Shown here piece by piece: positions 47,572 through 52,330 of a stretch of DNA of 52,330 bases (positions are counted from its first letter, which is position 1; every line of letters begins with the position of its first letter). The translations under genes were made by a program, and so were the position numbers. The stretch lies in NCBI RefSeq assembly GCF_000185385.1, contig NZ_GL622296.1, positions 1,567,354-1,619,683 of the forward strand, read 5' to 3'. This stretch comes from Lachnoanaerobaculum saburreum DSM 3986. Lineage in GTDB: Bacteria; Bacillota; Clostridia; Lachnospirales; Lachnospiraceae. The notes beneath the pieces were generated by a model. It was not told where the DNA came from. It searched no databases and saw nothing but the letters and a program-made list of their open reading frames with translations.

Positions 47572-48205
47572 ATGGATATGGATTTTTTTAAAGCATCTGA
47601 CGGTTACAGAGAGTCTATAAGCAAAGGAATAGCTGCCATACAGTATTTTAAGGGCAGAGCTATGTATGGAAAGGGCAACAGAGAAGAACAGTTACAAAGA
47701 TTAAAGGATGAAATCAAAAGTTGTGATGCTGTTTTGATAGGAGCAGGTGCAGGGCTTTCCACATCGGCAGGTTTTACATATAGTGGAGAAAGATTTGAAA
47801 AGTGTTTTTTTGACTTTTCAAAATCTTTTGGTATAAAAGATATGTATTCGGGAGGTTTTTATCCATTCCCAAAGAAAGAAATATTTTGGGCATGGTGGTC
47901 AAGGCATATTTACTTTAACAGATATATTGACGCTCCAAAGCCTGTATATAAGGATTTGTGCTTCAAGTAATTATGCAGATTTTTTAAGACGACATGAGAA
48001 CTTGCATGTTCTTTTTTTAGAACTTGGTGTAGGGGCAAATACACCTATTATTATAAAATATCCGTTTTGGCAGATGACATATGATAATGAAAATTCAATC
48101 TATGCCTGCTTAAATTTGAAAGAGGCATTTTGCCCTGAAAATATAAATGACAGAAGTATTTGTATAGATGGGGACATTGGAGAGGTATTGAAAGAATTAA
48201 AATAG
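47572..48205 (+). pseudogene. SirTM-type sirtuin (protein ADP-ribosyltransferase), internally deleted
   Basis: The first frame (132 codons) contains the NAD-binding GAGAGLSTSAGF near 57-68 and the SirTM-like MYSGGFYPFPKKEIFWAWWS and DAPKPVYKDL, and stops at 47970. The second frame (from about 47927) contains CASSNYADFLRRHENLHV, LFLELGVGANTPIIIKYPFW and ICIDGDIGEVLKEL, the end of the same family. Roughly a hundred residues between them are missing, including the TTN.D and catalytic region and the zinc cysteines, and the junction near 47958 is out of frame. Activity is therefore lost. SirTM enzymes normally ADP-ribosylate a lipoylated GcvH-L protein and act opposite the macrodomain enzyme found upstream. 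Confidence 0.82.
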
Positions 48206-48221
48206 ATTAATAAAATATGAG

Positions 48222-48259
48222 TACCCCACATCAAATAAATAAGAAATTAGTGTGGGGTA
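48222..48259. repeat. inverted repeat after the sirtuin remnant
   Basis: TACCCCACA (48222-48230) pairs with TGTGGGGTA (48251-48259) over a 20-base loop. No T-run follows on either strand, so a terminator role is doubtful. Confidence 0.55.
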
Positions 48260-48263
48260 GTTT

Positions 48264-48428
48264 GTGTATAAATCAGAGCATATTTCTAAAAAAGCAGGCA
48301 TTAAATACTCTTTTTTATATAAAAGCTCACAACTAACCAAAAGTACAATTTTTATAGAGTTAATATACAATAAAAATATTAATATTTCTAATCTTTTGAT
48401 ACTAAATGAGTTTAATTCCGGTTTATAA
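48264..48428 (+). other. short open frame of uncertain status between convergent genes
   Basis: A GTG at 48264 opens 54 codons; the start ISKKAGIKYSFLYKSS resembles the helix-turn-helix of Tn554 TnpC-like proteins, but no ribosome binding site is seen and the rest is nondescript. Probably a remnant or chance frame; the gap 48206-48435 otherwise shows only the inverted repeat. Confidence 0.2.
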
Positions 48429-48435
48429 GATTTTA

Positions 48436-49383
48436 TTATCCTAAAAAAATCATTATTATGGTTATAACAACAACAAACAGAACCGTACTCAGGGTAACAA
48501 TATTTGTTGAAAATTCCACATCTCCATTACCCTGACCTGCAAGTATAGGTAAGACTGCTAAGGCCGGTGCCGCTGATTGAATAACAAATGTCTTGAATTC
48601 AGCTGTCGGCATATCTTTTGCCGCTAAAGTAAGAATAATAAACATGATAATCGGTCCTAAAATAAAACGACCTACCAATGATACAATTGTGTCCTTATCA
48701 AATGTAATAGTATTTAAACCTGCTTTTCCAAGAACAATGCCGATATAAATTAGAGATAAAGGGGTGACTATATTTCCGATATAAGTTAATGTATTAGTTG
48801 CGAAAACAGGTACCGGAATACGAAGAATTAAGAATGCAAGTGCAATCAGAAAACCTACAAGGGGTGCAGGCAGCAATTTCTTCAAGTCAAATTTAGCTGT
48901 TTTTTTACTTTTCCCTGATTTAGCGTCACTTGTCATTAAATATACACCAAGTGTCCATGTGGAAATTGTATTGGTAATATAGTAAATCAAGAAATAGGGG
49001 AGAGCTTCTTCTCCAAAAAGAGCGACATTTAACGGTAAACCGATAAAAATGGTATTGGCATTTACAAAAGTGTTAATCAAAGTTCCACGACGGCCTGAGG
49101 GAACTTTGAAGATAATGACAGCAATATAAGCTACTATGTAACCCAAGATAAATGCTCCGAAAGTATAAATAAGTCCTCCTGAAATACTGATAAGTTTATC
49201 AAGTGTCAAGTATTTCATAACAGATACAAATATTGAAACAGGCAAGGCCACATTCATAATAAGGTGAGATAAATTAGAACCGAAATCATCGGCAAACCAA
49301 CCACGAACCTGTAATATATATCCAAGTGTGATAATAACAATAATTGGAATAATACTCTCAATAGAAGTTAATAATATCTTCAT
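48436..49383 (-). CDS. AEC-family transporter (malate permease-like)
   Basis: The 315-residue protein has about ten transmembrane helices and the auxin efflux carrier fold: SIIPIIVIITLGYILQVRGWF at the start, NANTIFIGLPLNVALFGEEA near 110-129, and a C-terminal half with VALFVI-type helices ending QSAAPALAVLPILAGQGN. In lactic acid bacteria an AEC member next to malolactic enzyme imports L-malate and exports lactate. Its position just downstream of a malolactic enzyme gene on the same strand supports that role here. It follows that gene's terminator and has a ribosome binding site AAAGGA. Confidence 0.85.
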   Translation of the reverse strand: MKILLTSIESIIPIIVIITLGYILQVRGWFADDFGSNLSHLIMNVALPVSIFVSVMKYLTLDKLISISGGLIYTFGAFILGYIVAYIAVIIFKVPSGRRGTLINTFVNANTIFIGLPLNVALFGEEALPYFLIYYITNTISTWTLGVYLMTSDAKSGKSKKTAKFDLKKLLPAPLVGFLIALAFLILRIPVPVFATNTLTYIGNIVTPLSLIYIGIVLGKAGLNTITFDKDTIVSLVGRFILGPIIMFIILTLAAKDMPTAEFKTFVIQSAAPALAVLPILAGQGNGDVEFSTNIVTLSTVLFVVVITIIMIFLG

Positions 49384-49399
49384 GCAAATCCTTTCTTAA

Positions 49400-49448
49400 A
49401 TTATTTTAAAAGTGTACTAAGCAGTATAGAATCAGGCTTAGTACACTT
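49400..49448 (-). terminator. terminator between malolactic enzyme and AEC transporter genes
   Basis: AAGTGTACTAAGC (49410-49422) pairs perfectly with GCTTAGTACACTT (49436-49448) over 13 pairs; on the minus strand the stem is followed by TTTT. It would limit read-through from the broken enzyme gene into the transporter gene. Confidence 0.82.
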
Positions 49449-49474
49449 CATCCCTATGTTATTTAATTGATATT

Positions 49475-49873
49475 TTAGTAGGTCGGGTACCACTTTAAAT
49501 CACGAACCGCTTTTGCCATATCTGTTTCTTGTGAACGGGCTAGACCTTGTTCTTGTGCTTTTTTAGCTACTGCTTCGGCAACTTTAATAGAAACATCGGC
49601 TACATACTTAAATGGTGGTAAGACAGGTGCACCGGCTTGCCCGGGATTTACAATACCACTCAATGAATGTGCGGCTGCTCCAATCATTTCATCTGTCAAA
49701 AGACTTGCTTCAGAGGCCAACATACCAAGTCCAAGACCCGGATAGATCAAAGCATTATTAGCTTGGCCAATAATATAGTCCACACCTTTATAAGAAACGG
49801 TACCGGAAGGAATTCCCGTTGCAACAAATGCTTTTCCGTCCGACCATTCAATTAAATCTTTAGCCTTTAGCAC
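49475..49873 (-). pseudogene. mleS: malolactic enzyme, C-terminal part cut off by a frameshift
   Basis: The frame encodes KDLIEWSDGKAFVATGIPSG, IIGQANNALIYPGLGLGML and a C-terminus ending DMAKAVRDLKWYPTY, matching the end of malolactic enzymes of lactic acid bacteria. It is the direct continuation of the longer frame to the right: deleting one copy of the tandem GCTAAAG (complement of 49858-49871) joins [16 protein letters not shown]. On its own it has only a GTG or internal start and no ribosome binding site, so it is probably not made. Confidence 0.85.
49858..49871. repeat. 7-bp tandem duplication that breaks the malolactic enzyme frame
   Basis: CTTTAGC occurs twice back to back (49858-49864 and 49865-49871). 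One copy restores the conserved family sequence, so the second is the mutation. Confidence 0.88.
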
Positions 49874-51551
49874 TAGCTTCTGCCAGAATTGTAGGATTTG
49901 AGAGAGGGAAGATTATTGGACGTTCGGTATTCTTACACATAGCCTCTACAATTTCTTTAGTGAAAGTATTAGGTTGAGTTGAAGTTCCTACAAGAATAGT
50001 CGGCTTGACTGTCTTCACCACTTCCAAAAGAACTGTCAACTTATCTGCATTAGCAAAGTCTGAACGTTTCTTGGCAAAAGGCTTTTGCTCAGGGGTTAAG
50101 TCTTCCATGTCATCAAAGAGAAGACCTTGTTTATCAACCATAAAGAAGCGTTTATAAGCTTCTTCTTCTGATAGACCTTGATTTATCATTTCACGTAGAA
50201 CACGAGAGGCAATTCCTGCTCCGGCAGTACCGCCACCATAACAGAGATAAATTTGATCCGTTAATTTTTCACCGGTAATATCAAGAGAACCGAAGATACC
50301 GCCCAAAGTTACAATTCCTGTACCCTGAATATCATCATTAAATGTTGGAATTTGTTTACGATATTTTTCAAGGATATTTGCAGCATTTAAGCGACCGAAA
50401 TCTTCCCAGTGAAGATAGAGCTTAGGAAATAAACGTTCTGCAGTTTTGACAAATTGGTCAATGAAGTTGTAGTAACGATCACCACGGACACGTTCGTGAC
50501 GATTTCCTAAATAATTTGGATTGTTTCGAAGTTCATCACGGTTAGTACCTGCATCAATGACTAAAGGAAGCACCATAGAAGGATCGATCCCTGCTGCAGC
50601 AGTATAAACCATCAATTTTCCAACAGAAATATCCACACCATTTGTTCCCCAGTCACCAATACCAAGTATTCCTTCTGCATCTGTTACAACAATCAAACGA
50701 ATCTCACGTTCACCCGCCGCATTTTTTAAAGTATCCTCTATATTTTCAGGGTGGTTAATATCCAAATATCCGGCGTACTGAGGATTTACAAAGAGATCAC
50801 TATAACCTTCAATAGAATCTGCAATAGTCGGGTCATACACAATAGGATTGAATTCTTCCAAAGCAAGAAGCCGGCTTATATTAAAATGTGTTACCAAACG
50901 ACGATTTAGCATACTTATAAGAGATACCTCAAGTATATTTACACCGAATAATAATGAATATACCTTAGGCTGTATGTGGAAATAGTTAATATAAATATCG
51001 GATGAACCTGTAATAAAAGCATAAACCGCCACATAAAAGAAGGTTACACTCATTGTATAAACCATAAACTTCTTTGATTTTAAAAGGAAAGCATAATTTC
51101 TGAAACTGTTACCAAGAGACAAACTTCCTCTTTTCTCTTTTTCCAATGTCTCAGGTAAAAGATTAACTGAAAGAAATAAAACAATCCCTATTATTACCAT
51201 TAACCAAAATATTAATCTCCAAGAACCTAGGGATAACAGCCCGCCACCGAGAAGAGGACCGATAATAGGTGCGGCAGCCATTATCATCATTAAAGTTGAT
51301 AACATTTGTGCAGCTTTAGTACTGTCATAGCGATCTCTAATCATAGCACGGCTGATCATAGGTCCGGTACAGGCTCCAAGTGCTTGGAATACACGCCATA
51401 TTACAACTATTTCCATTGAAGGAGATAGTGTATATCCTATAGAACCGATAACAAATAAAATTGTTCCGATAAAGAGAGGTTTGTGATAAGAGGTGAAGTA
51501 TGTGCACAAGGCCCTGCTTTTAAAATAAATAAAATGAAGAATGAAAATCAA
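49860..51551 (-). pseudogene. in-frame chimera: Bcr/CflA efflux transporter fragment joined to malolactic enzyme
   Basis: One 563-codon frame holds two unrelated parts. Residues about 24-228 are the middle of a Bcr/CflA-type MFS drug exporter ([13 protein letters not shown], then [39 protein letters not shown]), without its first two helices and its last third. From about residue 233 ([18 protein letters not shown]) the sequence is malolactic enzyme, with the family tyrosine in IVYDPT, the [20 protein letters not shown]-site region, VGKL lysine and [11 protein letters not shown] metal site, up to [14 protein letters not shown] where the 7-bp duplication stops it. The first roughly 90 residues of the enzyme are gone. 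The junction lies near 50855-50870. Neither activity is likely to survive. Confidence 0.85.
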
Positions 51552-52052
51552 ATTGCTGTTGAAGTAAAGCTGAAAAAGGAAACAGATTTAGTTTCGGATT
51601 TAAAAGAGGATAATACAGATTTTATTGTTACAACATATCAGATAACAGATGATACAATTGAGTCACATTATTTTTTTCATGAACAGATGTATTTATCCAT
51701 GCCAAAGGAACATCCACTTTATGAAAGAGAATTTGTCAGCCTATCAGAGTTTAGCGGACAGACCCTTTTAGTTAGAACCGAGCTTGGAGTTTGGCAGGAG
51801 CTTATAGACAGTTTGACAGATATAAACTTTGTAGTACAGGAGCGTAAGGCTTTTGATCAACTTATCAGTAAGTTTTCTTTGCCTGCATTTACAACAAATA
51901 TTTCACAGCAATATGATTTGTGAGATAAAAGAAAGAATATACTTGTTACTGACGATATAGCAAACAAGGATTATTATTTATCCTTTTATCCGGGATATAA
52001 AGATAAGCTTTTATTTTTATTTGATAATGATAAAAGTGAGTTGAAAGAGTGA
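51483..52052 (+). pseudogene. LysR-family regulator, effector-binding domain remnant
   Basis: The frame from 51483 contains a LysR substrate-binding domain (VTTYQITDDTIESHYFF, HEQMYLSMPKEHPLYERE, LLVRTELGVWQEL) and is interrupted by TGA at 51921-51923. The same frame then continues with DKRKNILVTDDIANKDYYLS up to a TGA at 52050. The N-terminal helix-turn-helix is missing: the left end abuts the transporter fragment on the opposite strand near 51485. A LysR gene beside malolactic genes would normally be the activator MleR, but this fragment cannot be assigned with certainty. Confidence 0.7.
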
Positions 52053-52295
52053 AGGATTGGAGAAAGCAAAAATATTACAGAATTTGACCTAAGTAAACTT
52101 CCAAATTTCCTCTTTATTATTGACGAAATAAATCGTGCGGAAATTTCAAAGGTGTTGGGGGAGATTATGTACTGTCTTGATCCAGATTATAGGGGAATAA
52201 AATGTGAGATTTCAACACAATACTCTGCATTGGCAGATTGTATAAAGAATACAATAGAAGTAAGCTCTTTAATATATAAAGATAATATATATTAA
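52053..52295 (+). pseudogene. McrB-type AAA ATPase remnant
   Basis: Directly after the LysR remnant, in the same frame and without a start codon, is LPNFLFIIDEINRAEISKVL followed by GEIMYCLDPDYRG and STQYSALAD. FIIDEINRAE..KV.GE is the Walker B/sensor region of McrB-type restriction ATPases. Walker A and the DNA-recognition part are absent, and the frame drifts into non-homologous sequence before TAA at 52293. It is a fragment of a methyl-directed restriction system. Confidence 0.7.
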
Positions 52296-52330
52296 AATAA
52301 ATAATTTAATCTTTTTTAAAGAGAGCATAC

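Noticed and set aside
48222-48259. Inverted repeat as a terminator of the sirtuin gene
   Set aside because: The loop is long and no T-run follows on either strand.

Overview
The window looks like the chromosome of a low-GC Gram-positive bacterium of the Clostridia, most likely a member of the Lachnospiraceae. The grounds are the A/T-rich codons, AGGAGG-type ribosome binding sites, TTGACA/TATAAT promoters, T-run terminators, and families typical of that group (MmcQ-MGMT fusion, YesMN-type two-component pair, NusG domain II protein, TnpX/TnpW-type mobile element). I cannot name the species from sequence alone. I see no rRNA, tRNA or CRISPR array.

Region by region. 1-478 is the tail of an ABC-type ATPase cut by the window edge. 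499-5498 holds an MMPL exporter behind a perfect palindrome, then clpB with its own promoter and terminator. 5519-13778 reads as one six-gene transcription unit: cardiolipin synthase, PlsC-type acyltransferase, a prephenate dehydratase with a shortened chorismate mutase part, a DUF815 ATPase, a Ppx/GppA phosphatase and polyphosphate kinase. 13779-14720 is a hairpin-rich gap and a broken cell-wall-binding protein gene. 14721-17242 (minus) carries ilvN-ilvC and a class B sortase. 17368-23081 carries a YfhO membrane protein, argH, a NusG-II protein and an aminotransferase, followed by the tail of a lost A-type flavoprotein. 23289-26950 (minus) is a likely operon of membrane-anchored MsrAB, a response regulator and a frameshifted sensor kinase. 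27114-29219 holds a methyltransferase, an AlkD-like glycosylase and an MmcQ-MGMT fusion.

About 29244-41548 is an integrative mobilizable element of the TnpX family: a split XRE regulator, an IS630-type insertion beside a small related repeat, a wrecked small resolvase, a secreted cargo protein, an oriT-like region with a MobA/MobL relaxase, an ORF6N-PLD protein, a replication initiator, a DnaC-like loader, TnpW and a large serine recombinase. Joining the sequences that flank it in frame appears to rebuild the 5' end of a membrane protein gene, so the element probably sits inside that gene.

42442-48205 is an osmoprotectant and ADP-ribose region. An Rrf2 regulator has a 19-bp dyad at its own promoter, and the same dyad lies at the promoter of an operon of a SnoaL-like protein, an OpuC-type transporter and a zinc macrodomain ADP-ribosyl hydrolase. 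A Nudix hydrolase and a SirTM-type sirtuin gene with a large internal deletion follow. 48436-52330 is a decaying malolactic-fermentation locus: an AEC transporter, a malolactic enzyme gene whose 5' part is replaced in frame by a drug-efflux transporter fragment and which also carries a 7-bp tandem duplication, then LysR and McrB remnants.

The most informative signals are the shared Rrf2-type dyads, the gene split by the element, the orphaned macrodomain hydrolase and the in-frame transporter/malolactic enzyme chimera. Several single-base frameshifts lie in homopolymers and could be sequencing errors; the 7-bp duplication, the large deletions and the gene fusions are harder to explain that way.
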